Source of the DNA: Phycisphaerales bacterium
Lineage (GTDB): Bacteria > Planctomycetota > Phycisphaerae > UBA1845 > Fen-1342
Assembly: GCA_016716475.1 (NCBI GenBank)
Contig: JADJWG010000001.1
Span: 1,774,653 to 1,838,652, forward strand
Length of the DNA stretch: 64,000 nt
Reading direction: 5' to 3'
Part shown: in pieces, positions 48,961-57,904 of the stretch
How the letters are laid out: the number at the start of each line of letters is the position of its first letter
Position numbering within the stretch: position 1 is the first letter of the stretch
Program-made: the position numbers and the translations under genes
The notes under the pieces: model-generated
What the model saw: the letters and a program-made list of their open reading frames with translations, nothing else
Database searches by the model: none
What the model was told of the DNA's origin: nothing

Positions 48961-50835
48961 GTGCATCCGCTTGTTGTCGCCAGCGGCGCATTCGTCGCCT
49001 ACCTTGTGGCGTATTACACCTACGGGCGTTGGCTCGGAAGGCGGGTCTTTGAACTGAGCGCTGCGAACGTGTGTCCGAGCGAGGCCCTGCGGGACGACCG
49101 GGACTTCGTGCCAACGCGGTCGTCGGTTGTCTTCGGACACCATTTTGTCAGCATTGCCGGAACGGGGCCGATCGTGGGGCCGGCTTTGGCCGTATTCTGG
49201 GGCTGGTTGCCGGCTTTACTGTGGGTGCTGCTGGGCAGCATCTTCATCGGCGCCGTGCATGACTTCGGTGCGCTGGTGGTGAGTCTGCGCAACCGTGGGC
49301 AGACGATCGGCGAGATCGCGGCACGGGTCCTGAACCCACGGGTGCGCATCCTCCTGCTGCTGGTGCTGTTTCTGGCGCTGATGATCGTCCTGGCGGTGTT
49401 CGGGCTCGTCATCGCGACCATCTTCGCGGCCTATCCTGTATCGGTCTTTGCGATCTGGATCGAGGTGCCGATCGCCATTGCGGTGGGTTACCTCGTGTAT
49501 CGCCGAGGTGGCAATGTGACCGCGCTCTCGATCATTGCGGTCGTGCTGATGTACGCCAGCGTATACGTCGGGGCGTACCACCTGCCGCTCGACATCGTCA
49601 AGAACCCCTGGCTGGCGCTGGGCGGAACCGGCGCCGCGGCGGAAAGTGCGGGGCTCTCCCCCTATGCCAATGCCGTCGTCGCGTGGACGTTGATCCTCTT
49701 CGTCTACTGCTTCTTCGCTTCGGTCATGCCGGTCTGGACGCTGTTGCAGCCGCGCGATTTCATCAACAGCCACCAGCTCTTCGTCGCGCTAGCGCTGCTC
49801 TGCGCGGGACTCGTGATGGCCTCCTTCCTCGGAAGTCTCCATTTCGTCACGGCTCCGGTGACCAGGCCGCCGGCCGATGCGCCGCCCCTGATCCCGTTCC
49901 TCTTCATCACCGTCGCCTGTGGTGCAGTCAGTGGCTTTCATTGCCTTGTTTCGAGCGGCACGACCAGCAAACAGCTTCGTTCGGAGCGCGCTGCCCGCTT
50001 GGTGGGATACGGCGCGATGCTGCTCGAAGGTGGGCTCGCCGTCGTGGTCATCCTCGCCTGTACCGCCGCCATCGGCATGGGAGTGTGGGACCTTGGGACC
50101 GGCCGGGCTGTAGCGCTCGTTGACGCGGACGGGGGCGCACTCACCGGTGCGGCCGCCTGGCATCACCTGTACGGGCAATACACCTGGCGTGAGCTCCGCT
50201 TCGCGAACCAGCTTGCGGCTTTCATCGAGGGTGGTGCGAACCTGCTGCACACACTCGGCATTCCGATCCAGTATGCCATCGGTCTGATCGCTGTCCTGAT
50301 AGCTTCCTTCGCGGCGACGACCCTCGATACGGCCACACGCCTGCAACGCTATGTCGTCGCCGAACTCGGCACGGCGGTTGGCGTACCCGTGCTGGCCAAT
50401 CGCTACGTCGCGACGACCGTCGCGGTCGTGACGGCCGGTGCGATTGCGCTGATCAGCGGCCCGGCCGGACCCGGCTCTGGCGGGATGATCCTGTGGCCGA
50501 TCTTCGGCGCGACGAACCAACTGCTTGCGGGGCTGGCGTTCCTCGTCATCGCCTTCTACCTGCTGCGTCATCGGAAGCCGGTCTGGTTCCTGGTCGTGCC
50601 GACGATCCTCATGCTCGTGATTCCCGGCTGGGCGCTGTCTTACGAAGTGGTCGGCTGGTGGGCGGACCGGAATTACCTACTCGTGGCGCTCGCGCTCGCG
50701 GTGCAGCTCATGCAGGTCTGGATTGTGGTCGAAGGGCTGTACCTGCTGCCCAGGGTGCGCGGCGTGCTGCCAGATCCGCTGCCGCCGCGCCACACGCTGC
50801 CGCATACTGTTGCTGCGCCCGCGGCTGGCGAATAA
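48961..50835 (+). CDS. cstA: Carbon starvation protein CstA (pyruvate/peptide transporter family)
   Basis: A polytopic inner-membrane transporter of 624 residues with about 16 helices. CstA signatures are visible: VVFGHHFVSIAGTGPIVGPA near residue 60, GSIFIGAVHDFGALVVSLRN, GFHCLVSSGTTSKQLRSERA, and GATNQLLAGLAF toward the C-terminus. The family transports pyruvate or peptides in starvation. It starts GTG at 48961. It is somewhat shorter than the E. coli protein of about 700 residues, lacking part of the C-terminal region. Confidence 0.92.
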   Translation: MHPLVVASGAFVAYLVAYYTYGRWLGRRVFELSAANVCPSEALRDDRDFVPTRSSVVFGHHFVSIAGTGPIVGPALAVFWGWLPALLWVLLGSIFIGAVHDFGALVVSLRNRGQTIGEIAARVLNPRVRILLLLVLFLALMIVLAVFGLVIATIFAAYPVSVFAIWIEVPIAIAVGYLVYRRGGNVTALSIIAVVLMYASVYVGAYHLPLDIVKNPWLALGGTGAAAESAGLSPYANAVVAWTLILFVYCFFASVMPVWTLLQPRDFINSHQLFVALALLCAGLVMASFLGSLHFVTAPVTRPPADAPPLIPFLFITVACGAVSGFHCLVSSGTTSKQLRSERAARLVGYGAMLLEGGLAVVVILACTAAIGMGVWDLGTGRAVALVDADGGALTGAAAWHHLYGQYTWRELRFANQLAAFIEGGANLLHTLGIPIQYAIGLIAVLIASFAATTLDTATRLQRYVVAELGTAVGVPVLANRYVATTVAVVTAGAIALISGPAGPGSGGMILWPIFGATNQLLAGLAFLVIAFYLLRHRKPVWFLVVPTILMLVIPGWALSYEVVGWWADRNYLLVALALAVQLMQVWIVVEGLYLLPRVRGVLPDPLPPRHTLPHTVAAPAAGE

Positions 50836-51135
50836 GCCCTGCGAGAAAACGGCTGAAAGCCCGCTCCTTCACGGCCGGGCGGCGATAATCGTGCATGCGA
50901 GAATATGTACTCGAGCGCCGGCAAGTCGTCCCGCGGCGCGTGACGGACATCTTTCCCTTCTTTGCCGACGCGGCGAACCTCGACCTCCTCACCCCGTCGT
51001 GGATGCGTTTTGAGATCCGGACGCCACTTCCTGTGACGATGCAAGCCGGCCTGCTGCTCGACTACCGCATTCGCTGGCGCGGTATTCCGTTGCGCTGGCG
51101 CACGCAAATCGAAGCGTGGCATCCCAATGAACGCT

Positions 51136-52631
51136 GGCTCCTCGCTGTTTTGTGTGGGTAAGACCGTGAGCTTGGTGACGTAAGTTGTGCGGGGTCTGGC
51201 GCTTTTCGATCGGGCGGCGGTCGGAGAGGATGCGGCGGATCAGGCGGCCGCAGCGGCATCCGATGGGGCTCCGCCCCAAACCCCGCCAGGGGCTCTGCCC
51301 CTGAACCCCGGCTTCTTTCCCTCCGGTGAGAAGGAAGCCGCCGGAGAGTTCGCGGCCAGACTGCAAGGAAGCCGAGTGATGCGCGATCAGATGCAGGAGC
51401 TGTTCCGGGTGGCATTGGGGCTGGCCAGCCGTGGGTCGTCAGCAAGATCGAGTTTTCGGGGACCGGCAGCAGCTGGAACTCTGGCTGGACTTCCCTTCCG
51501 GCAGCCGCTTCGCTTGCCCGGAGTGCGGACGCGGTTGCGGGGCCTACGACGGCACGGAGCGGACCTGGCGGCACCTGAACTTCTTTCAGCACAAGACGCT
51601 ATTGCACGCCCGGCAACCGCGGGTCGAGTGTCCGGACCACGGGGTCAAGACGGTTGAAGTGCCGTGGTCGCGGCCGGGTTCGGGTTTTACGCTGCTGATG
51701 GAGGCGTTCATCCTGATGTTGGTGCAGGGCGGCATGACGCCGCGCAGGTGGCCGTTCTGATCGGTGAGCACGACACGCGGGTGTGGCGGGTCTTGCAGCA
51801 CTATGTCGAGCGGGCCCGCGCGCGGCGGACTTCTCGCCGGTGACCGCCATCGGCGTGGACGAGACTTCCCGGGCGCGGCCACAACTACATCAGCGTGTTC
51901 ATGGATTTGGGCAACGAGCCAAGCCGGGTGCTGTTCGCCACCGAAGGCAAGGATGCCCGGACCGTCGCGGCGTTCAGCGCGACCTGGAGGCTCACGGCGG
52001 GCGGGCCGAGCAGATTGAGGAGGCCTGCCTGGACATGTCGGCGGCGTTCATCAACGGTCTGCGCGAGCAGTTCCCGGAGGCCCAACTGACCTTCGACAAC
52101 TTCCACCTGATGAAGCTGCTGGGGGCTGCGGTCGATCAGGTCCGGCGTGAGGAACAGCGGACACACCCGGAACTCAAGGGCACGCGTTACGTCTGGTTGA
52201 AGAACGACTGGAACCGCACCGAGAAGCAGGCCCGCGTCTTTGACGAGTTGCGCTCCAGCAAGCTGGCGACCGTGCGGGCCACGCACATGAAGAGTGTCTT
52301 CCAGGATCTCTTCGCCTGCGACACCGTGGAAGAGGCTGAACCGCTGCTCAAGCAGTGGTACTTCTGGCCACCCACAGCCGGATTCCGGCCATGATCAAGG
52401 CGGCCAAGACGATCAAGAAGCACTGGGCCGGCGTGCTGCGGCTGGTTCACTTCGCGAATCAGTAACGGACCGCTGGAGGCGATCAACAGCCTGATCCAGT
52501 CGGCCAAGAGAAAAGCCCGCGGCTTCCGCTCGACCCACTACCTGATCACCATGGTCTACCTGATCGCCGGAAAACTCGACTTCAAGCTGCCGGCCATCGC
52601 TCAGGTTACCCACACAAAATAGCGAGGAGGC
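51136..52631 (+). mobile_element. ISL3-family insertion sequence, 1496 bp, with 8-bp target duplication
   Basis: The left end begins GGCTCCTCGCTGTTTTGTG and the right end, read inward on the other strand, begins GCCTCCTCGCTATTTTGTG; both continue GGGTAA. This is an inverted repeat of about 26 bp with two mismatches. The element is flanked by TGAACGCT at 51128-51135 and 52632-52639, an 8-bp target duplication as expected for ISL3. The host gene is restored exactly by excision, confirming the boundaries. Confidence 0.92.
51379..52622 (+). pseudogene. ISL3-family transposase with several frameshifts
   Basis: Pieces in three frames assemble into an ISL3 transposase: MRDQMQELFRVALGLAS, then WLDFPSGSRFACPECGRGCG (zinc finger), VAVLIGEHDTRVWRVLQHYV, FSPVTAIGVDETS (first catalytic Asp), NYISVFMDLGN, LTFDNFHLMKLLGAAVDQVR (second Asp), and GPLEAINSLIQSAKRKARGF (catalytic Glu). 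Breaks occur near 51425, 51745, 51830, 51872, 51980, 52365 and 52450. The 3' end runs into the right inverted repeat (QVTHTK then stop). As written, no full-length protein can be made. Confidence 0.8.
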
Positions 52632-53059
52632 TGAACGCTTCGTCGACCGGCAGATTCGCGGTCCCTATCACCTCTGGCATCACACCCATCTCTTCGAACC
52701 CCACCCCTCCGGCACCCTGATGACCGACATCGTGCGCTACGCGCTGCCGTTCGGATTACTTGGGCGCATCGCGCACGGCATTTCCGTACGACGGGATGTG
52801 GCCGCGATCTTCGATTACCGCTACTTGCAGATCGAGCGGCTCTTCCCAGCGGCGTTCCGCGCCTGAGCGGCCAGGGTTGCGGAGGTCTGAGCGGTCTCGG
52901 ATGTGTGTGGAAATTCGCCCCCCTTGCCCGAAAATCGCGGTCTGGGTGCTGCGACCGGGCTCACGCGCGGTATACTGGCCGTGCGGGTGAGGGTTGCGCG
53001 AAGCACGCTGCCGCGATTCTGTGTACAGGGCGCGGACCCACCGGAGGAGGAACTTCGGG

Positions 53060-55306
53060 ATGACGACCGGCCGCGATTTTGCGCTAGCAGGGGCGGCTTT
53101 ATTCTGTCTGGCATGGTGTACTGTGTGCGCCGCATCCGCCACGGAACCGCGCCGCTACGACGGCTACCGTGTGGCGCGTGTGCCGATCGCAACCGCCGCT
53201 GACCTGGAGCGCATCGAAGCCCTGGGCGGCGATCTCTGGGCCGCTTCGCCCGCGACCCGGACTGCGGATGTGCTCCTGGCGCCCGGTCAGGAACAGGCGC
53301 TCACAGCAGCCGGTTTCAGCTACACGATCTGGATAGCGGATGTGCAGGCGCTGATCGACCAGGAGCGCGGCGTTGGGCCACGAGAGTTTCTCGATGATTA
53401 TCGGTCATATGACGAAATTGTGGACTACCTGACCCAACGGGCTGCGGCGCACCCCACCCTGGCAACCATGTTCATCGCCGGAACCACGATCGAAGACCGC
53501 CCGATTTGGGGTGTGCGCGTCGCGGGTCCCAATCTGCCGGAGGCAGCGCCTGTTGTTTTCTACTTCTGCACGGTGCATGCGCGTGAGTGGATCACGACCA
53601 CCGTTGTGCCGTATCTCGTGGATCACTTGCTGGCGCGCTACGGTACCGATCCGCAGATCACGGACCTGCTCGATCACGTGGCGTTTGTACTGATACCGGT
53701 CGGTAATCCTGATGGCTACGAGTACACGCGCAGCGTGGATCGCCTGTGGCGCAAGAACCGGCGCGACAACGGCAACGGCACCTTCGGCGTGGACATCAAC
53801 CGCAACTGGGCCTACCAGTGGGGTGGGATCGGGTCCAGTAGTTTCGGGAGCTCGAACACCTTCCGCGGCCCGTTTCCCTTCTCTGAACCGGAAACACAGG
53901 CCCTGCGCAATGTCTTCCTTGCGAACTGGCAGGTGCGCGCGATGCTGGACATTCACAGCTACTCGCAGCTCATCCTTTGGCCCTGGGGCTATACACCGGA
54001 GTTATGCCCGGACGAGGAAGTGTTCAGCGAGCTCGGCCTCGCCATGCAGCAGCTCGTATTGGGCGTGCACGGGAAGTTCTACGAAGCCGGACCCTCCTAC
54101 ACGACGATCTATCCCACGACGGGGGCGTCGAAAGACTGGGGCTACGGCGCGCGCGGCACCTGGGCCTTTACATACGAGTTGCGTGACACGGGGCAGTTCG
54201 GCTTCGTATTGCCGGCGAGCCAGATTCGGCCGAACAACGAGGAAATCCTGCCGGCTTTGTTGTTCTTGGCCAACAGTTCCGCCGTGCGGGCGACGCAGTT
54301 CAACTTCCCCGAGGGCCGCCCCGAGATTTTCTACGCGGGCCAGCCCACCCGCCTCGCCGTGGCGATCACCTCGGGGGTCGAGTCCGTCTTCAGCGCGACC
54401 GCGGCCGTACACTATCGCTACGATCCCGGCGCCCCTTTCACGACCTTGCCGTTGACAGCGATTGGCCCCGCCGCTTTCGAGGTCTTCCTGCCGCCCACCC
54501 ACTGCCGTGCGCAACCGGAATATTTCTTTACGGTGGAAGCGGAGGGCGGCGTACGCAGTGCGCCGTCCGATGCGCCCCTGTCGTTGTTTACGGCCGGCAT
54601 GCTGAGTGGTGGCGTGATTTTCGCCGAGCCGCTGGACGTCGATCCGGGCTGGGCGACCGAGGGCTTGTGGGCTTATGGCCAACCGACGGGAGGCGGTGGC
54701 ACGCAGGGCTCTCCGGATCCTGTCACCGGCTACACGGGTCATCATGTGTACGGCTACAACCTGTTGGGTGACTATCCGAATCTGATGCCTGCGCCGCGCT
54801 ACCTGACGAGTACGCCCATCGACTGTCGGGTCCAGTGGGGGTTGCGGCTTTCCTACTGGCGCTGGCTGGGAGTGGAGCGGCGGCCGTTTGACTACGCCGA
54901 GGTGGCAGTGAGTAACGACGGCCTGACCTGGGTGCCCCTCTGGCAGAACACGGCGACCGTGACGGACAACAGTTGGCGCCGGGTGGACTACGACATCTCT
55001 GCGGTGGCCGACAACCAGTCGACGGTGTATCTGCGCTGGTCGCTGGGTCCCACGGATGCAGGGTGGTCAGCGTGTGGTTGGAACATCGACGACATCGAGA
55101 TCTACGCGACCGATTGCGTCGGGTTCGACGGCGACTGGAACGGCAACGGGTCACTCGACGCGGGCGATTTTCTCGCACTGGCGGATTGCCTGCGGGGGCC
55201 GGGGGTAGCACTGGGGCCCGATTGCGGAGTTTTCGACTGGTTTGCGGATGGCGACATTGCCTTGGAGGACGTCGCCGCGTTTCAGCGGGCATTCGGCGGT
55301 CCGTAA
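53060..55306 (+). CDS. Secreted M14 zinc carboxypeptidase with a dockerin-like C-terminus
   Basis: A 748-residue exported metallopeptidase. After the signal peptide (FALAGAALFCLAWCTVCAAS) an N-terminal propeptide-like region leads to the M14 domain. The zinc ligands are in VHAREW (His, Glu) and LDIHSYSQ (His), substrate binding in DINRNW, and the catalytic Glu in YELRDTGQFGF. A beta-rich immune-inhibitor-like or jelly-roll segment follows (RYLTSTPIDCRVQWGLRLSY, WNIDDIEIYATDC), then an EF-hand-like DGDWNGNGSLDAGDFLALAD ending FQRAFGGP, a dockerin-type module typical of Planctomycetes. ATG 53060 has GGAGGAGG upstream. Confidence 0.88.
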   Translation: MTTGRDFALAGAALFCLAWCTVCAASATEPRRYDGYRVARVPIATAADLERIEALGGDLWAASPATRTADVLLAPGQEQALTAAGFSYTIWIADVQALIDQERGVGPREFLDDYRSYDEIVDYLTQRAAAHPTLATMFIAGTTIEDRPIWGVRVAGPNLPEAAPVVFYFCTVHAREWITTTVVPYLVDHLLARYGTDPQITDLLDHVAFVLIPVGNPDGYEYTRSVDRLWRKNRRDNGNGTFGVDINRNWAYQWGGIGSSSFGSSNTFRGPFPFSEPETQALRNVFLANWQVRAMLDIHSYSQLILWPWGYTPELCPDEEVFSELGLAMQQLVLGVHGKFYEAGPSYTTIYPTTGASKDWGYGARGTWAFTYELRDTGQFGFVLPASQIRPNNEEILPALLFLANSSAVRATQFNFPEGRPEIFYAGQPTRLAVAITSGVESVFSATAAVHYRYDPGAPFTTLPLTAIGPAAFEVFLPPTHCRAQPEYFFTVEAEGGVRSAPSDAPLSLFTAGMLSGGVIFAEPLDVDPGWATEGLWAYGQPTGGGGTQGSPDPVTGYTGHHVYGYNLLGDYPNLMPAPRYLTSTPIDCRVQWGLRLSYWRWLGVERRPFDYAEVAVSNDGLTWVPLWQNTATVTDNSWRRVDYDISAVADNQSTVYLRWSLGPTDAGWSACGWNIDDIEIYATDCVGFDGDWNGNGSLDAGDFLALADCLRGPGVALGPDCGVFDWFADGDIALEDVAAFQRAFGGP

Positions 55307-55478
55307 CCGCAGTGAGGAGCGCGCGGCCCCCTGGCACAACCATTCCGGGAACGGGTGTTGCGAGCGGTCGCATGCACAAGTGTGAGGTTCTTGGGTAACG
55401 CGTGCAGCCGGACTGGGCGCTGGACTGGCGCCCGGATGGATTCCGGTGACACGCACTGGCTTGGAGGAGGCAAAGGTT

Positions 55479-56990
55479 ATGCGAAACAGCACGTTGCAAA
55501 GTCTGGCCGCGGCACTGGTAGCCGTCGGCGGATCGTTGGCCCTGGCGATTCCACCCCAGTCGGCCGAGATCGTACTCAAGGTGGGCGACGTCGTGGACAC
55601 AGGCGCCGGCGTTCCCGGCACCATCTCATCCATCTCGACCGATGCCTATGTCGATGGTAACGGTGTCCCGTACTTCATGTTCACCCTGACGAATGCCGAC
55701 CGCGGCATCTACTGGGGCGACCAGGTGCTCTGGCTCCACAGTTGGGACACGGTCAATGTGGTTACGGGGCAGGAAGCGCGCCTGGGCGTGAGCAACACCG
55801 GGCAGTTCATCTTCGGCCCGAGCGTGAACGGCAACGATGCCGCTTACACCAACGCCGGTCCGGTGTTGAAACAAACCGATCTCATGCCGTGGAACCCGAC
55901 TCTGGAGTCGGTTTTCAACAGCGCCCCGCGCATGCTGCCTGACGGCACCGCGTACTGGGTGACGGGCTCGAAGCCGGCCGGCGCGGGGGGTTCGACCACG
56001 AACCGCCACTTTGTGCGTATGACCGATCCGACCGACCCGAGCACGATCGTGCCGGTCTTCAGCGGTGGTGATACCCTCGCCGGCAAGATCGTGCGCACCG
56101 CAGGTTCGAACTTCGTCTACGATTTCTCGAGTGATGGCCAGAACCACATCCACATCGTCAGCATGGAAACCGGTTCGACCAGCACCCAAGATCACATCTA
56201 CCTCAACGGTGCCTTCGTGGCCCAGCAGGGCACCCCACTCTCGGATGGCACGCTGTATACCACCGTCCGCTTCATCGCCGTCAACAACCTCGGCAACTAT
56301 CTTTACACCGGCACTTCTTCCGGCCCGACGGACCGCAACACGTTCATTGCCTACAACGGGGTTGTTTCCGTCCGGGAGGGCGACACGATCGACGGCATCT
56401 TCCTTGCCAACGGCAATGACGTTCGTGGTATTGCGATCAATAATCACAATGAGGTGGTCTACGGCTATGGGGCCGGCACCGGCAGCTCGATCCAGCGCTG
56501 GTTCTTCTACGCCCCCGATGCCGCGAATCTCTCGAACGCGGTCCTGCTCATGGCGGTCGGTACGGAAATCGACACGAGCGGCAACGGTGTCTCCGACTAC
56601 GTGATCCGCGATATCGAGTCGTACGCGTTCAGCGGCGGCGGCTTCATGTTGAGCGACGATGGCGTCGTGTACCTGCGCGTCAGGATGGCGCGGATCGGCA
56701 CGACCGACGAGGAACAGGCGTTGCTTGGAGTACCTGTGCCGCGGCCACCCTCGAACTGCCCCGGCGATGCCAACGGCGACACGGTGGTGAACTTCGCTGA
56801 TATCTCGCCCTTCATCGCGGCTCTCAAGGCCGGGAATGCGGGGAACTGGACGTGCGACCTCGGTGCCGGTTTCGGACCGTATCTCAACAGTGATGCGAAC
56901 GGCGACGGCGTGGTGAACTTCGCCGACATCTCGCCTTTCATCGCCCTGTTGAAGAACCCGCCCGCCGCGTGCGTGAGCGCCTGCCCATAA
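55479..56990 (+). CDS. Secreted beta-propeller-like protein with two dockerin-type repeats
   Basis: A 503-residue exported protein: signal peptide STLQSLAAALVAVGGSLALA, a ~400-residue repetitive beta-rich region (YVDGNGVPYFMFTLTNADRG; VMRDNEVVYGYG-like blades such as NNHNEVVYGYGAGTG), then CPGDANGDTVVNFADISPFI and NSDANGDGVVNFADISPFIA as tandem calcium-binding dockerin-like repeats. The central region is of a kind common in planctomycetal exported proteins, with no assigned activity. GGAGGAGG precedes ATG 55479. It follows the M14 peptidase on the same strand. Confidence 0.75.
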   Translation: MRNSTLQSLAAALVAVGGSLALAIPPQSAEIVLKVGDVVDTGAGVPGTISSISTDAYVDGNGVPYFMFTLTNADRGIYWGDQVLWLHSWDTVNVVTGQEARLGVSNTGQFIFGPSVNGNDAAYTNAGPVLKQTDLMPWNPTLESVFNSAPRMLPDGTAYWVTGSKPAGAGGSTTNRHFVRMTDPTDPSTIVPVFSGGDTLAGKIVRTAGSNFVYDFSSDGQNHIHIVSMETGSTSTQDHIYLNGAFVAQQGTPLSDGTLYTTVRFIAVNNLGNYLYTGTSSGPTDRNTFIAYNGVVSVREGDTIDGIFLANGNDVRGIAINNHNEVVYGYGAGTGSSIQRWFFYAPDAANLSNAVLLMAVGTEIDTSGNGVSDYVIRDIESYAFSGGGFMLSDDGVVYLRVRMARIGTTDEEQALLGVPVPRPPSNCPGDANGDTVVNFADISPFIAALKAGNAGNWTCDLGAGFGPYLNSDANGDGVVNFADISPFIALLKNPPAACVSACP

Positions 56991-57014
56991 CGTTTGAGAA
57001 TGATCGTCTTGCCA

Positions 57015-57052
57015 GAACGTGGAACGGCTGCGCGTGCTGCCGTTCCACGTTC
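57015..57052. terminator. Strong hairpin terminator between convergent genes
   Basis: A perfect 14-bp stem, GAACGTGGAACGGC against GCCGTTCCACGTTC, with a 10-nt loop, followed on the plus strand by CTGTTTCTCGCTTTTG. It lies 25 nt after the dockerin-protein stop and before the convergent lipoprotein gene. The U-rich tail is imperfect, but the stem is unusually strong. Confidence 0.75.
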
Positions 57053-57119
57053 CTGTTTCTCGCTTTTGTCTGGCCGCCTTGACCGCCGCCGCCGACCTCT
57101 ACGAGCCAGCGAATCCCGG

Positions 57120-57734
57120 TTATCGCCCCACGCACACGGTGTAATCGACCTGGATCACCCCCGCCGGAGTCACCCGCACCTGGGCGACGCCACCACCGGG
57201 CACCTGCTGCAGGACATCCGCCAGCCGTGGAACCGCCGGACCGGCGTCCTGTACCTGTGGCCACTGCTGCAACAACCGGATAAGACCCACCGCCACCCAA
57301 GCTTGGGCATCGCGCACAAAGGCATCGTCCTCAGGCCGGCTGAGGTCGTCCGCAATCACCCGCAACATGTCCACCGGCCCGACGTTCGCGAGTCGGCTCA
57401 GGACGGGATCGAGTTCTCCCGTCAGCGCATACCGGGTCTGAGGCGGCAGTCCGAACCGATCTTCCTCGAAGCGTGCCAGAAACCGACCTGCCACTAGTCG
57501 ATCACGGGTAAGCAGTACCACCACGGCCGTCGCGCGCTCACGCCCACCCTCATCGAGATACACCAGCCCGGCGCGCGTCTGCCGCAGGTCTTCGGTTGGA
57601 AACGCCCGTTCGTATTCCCGCGGGTCCTGTCCAATCCGGATACGATCATATCCCATTTGGGCGCAACCGCTCCCGAGCGTGACAACGGTGAGGAGCAGGA
57701 TCAGACCGTACAAACCATGACGAGGCGGCTGCAT
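57120..57734 (-). CDS. Lipoprotein of unknown function
   Basis: A 204-residue lipoprotein from the ATG at 57734 (AGGAGG upstream), signal LILLLTVVTLGSGC. The mature part reads IGQDPREYERAFPTEDLRQT and LVYLDEGGRERATAVVVLLT, RVIADDLSRPEDDAFVRDAQ, with no family I recognise. An ATG at 57782 is in frame but has no good ribosome site. It is divergent from the TPR gene. Confidence 0.6.
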   Translation of the reverse strand: MQPPRHGLYGLILLLTVVTLGSGCAQMGYDRIRIGQDPREYERAFPTEDLRQTRAGLVYLDEGGRERATAVVVLLTRDRLVAGRFLARFEEDRFGLPPQTRYALTGELDPVLSRLANVGPVDMLRVIADDLSRPEDDAFVRDAQAWVAVGLIRLLQQWPQVQDAGPAVPRLADVLQQVPGGGVAQVRVTPAGVIQVDYTVCVGR

Positions 57735-57904
57735 GTCAAACCTCCTGAACTGCTGAGACGTTTCACCGGGGTAGCACCGCACCGGCAGGCTCAGCTGGAT
57801 CGGGTATAATACGGGCAGTGGTCAGGCGAGCATACGTCGGCGGCCGGCCGGAATTCCGGGTCCGCGGCGGAAATCTCGGTAACGACTGGCCCGAGAGATG
57901 ATGG

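Larger units (their letters stand above)
50895..52866 (+). pseudogene. SRPBCC-family protein gene split by an ISL3 element
   Basis: The 5' half (50895-51135) encodes MREYVLERRQVVPRRVTDIF, then LDLLTPSWMRFEIRTPLPVT and GIPLRWRTQIEAWHPNER. The 3' half (52640-52866) encodes FVDRQIRGPYHLWHHTHLFE and IFDYRYLQIERLFPAAFRA. Removing the element and one copy of the TGAACGCT target duplication joins ...HPNER to FVDRQIRG in frame, restoring a ~155-residue SRPBCC (START-like, ligand-binding) protein of a type common next to cell-division-inhibitor annotations. Neither half contains another lesion, so the disruption appears recent. Confidence 0.88.
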
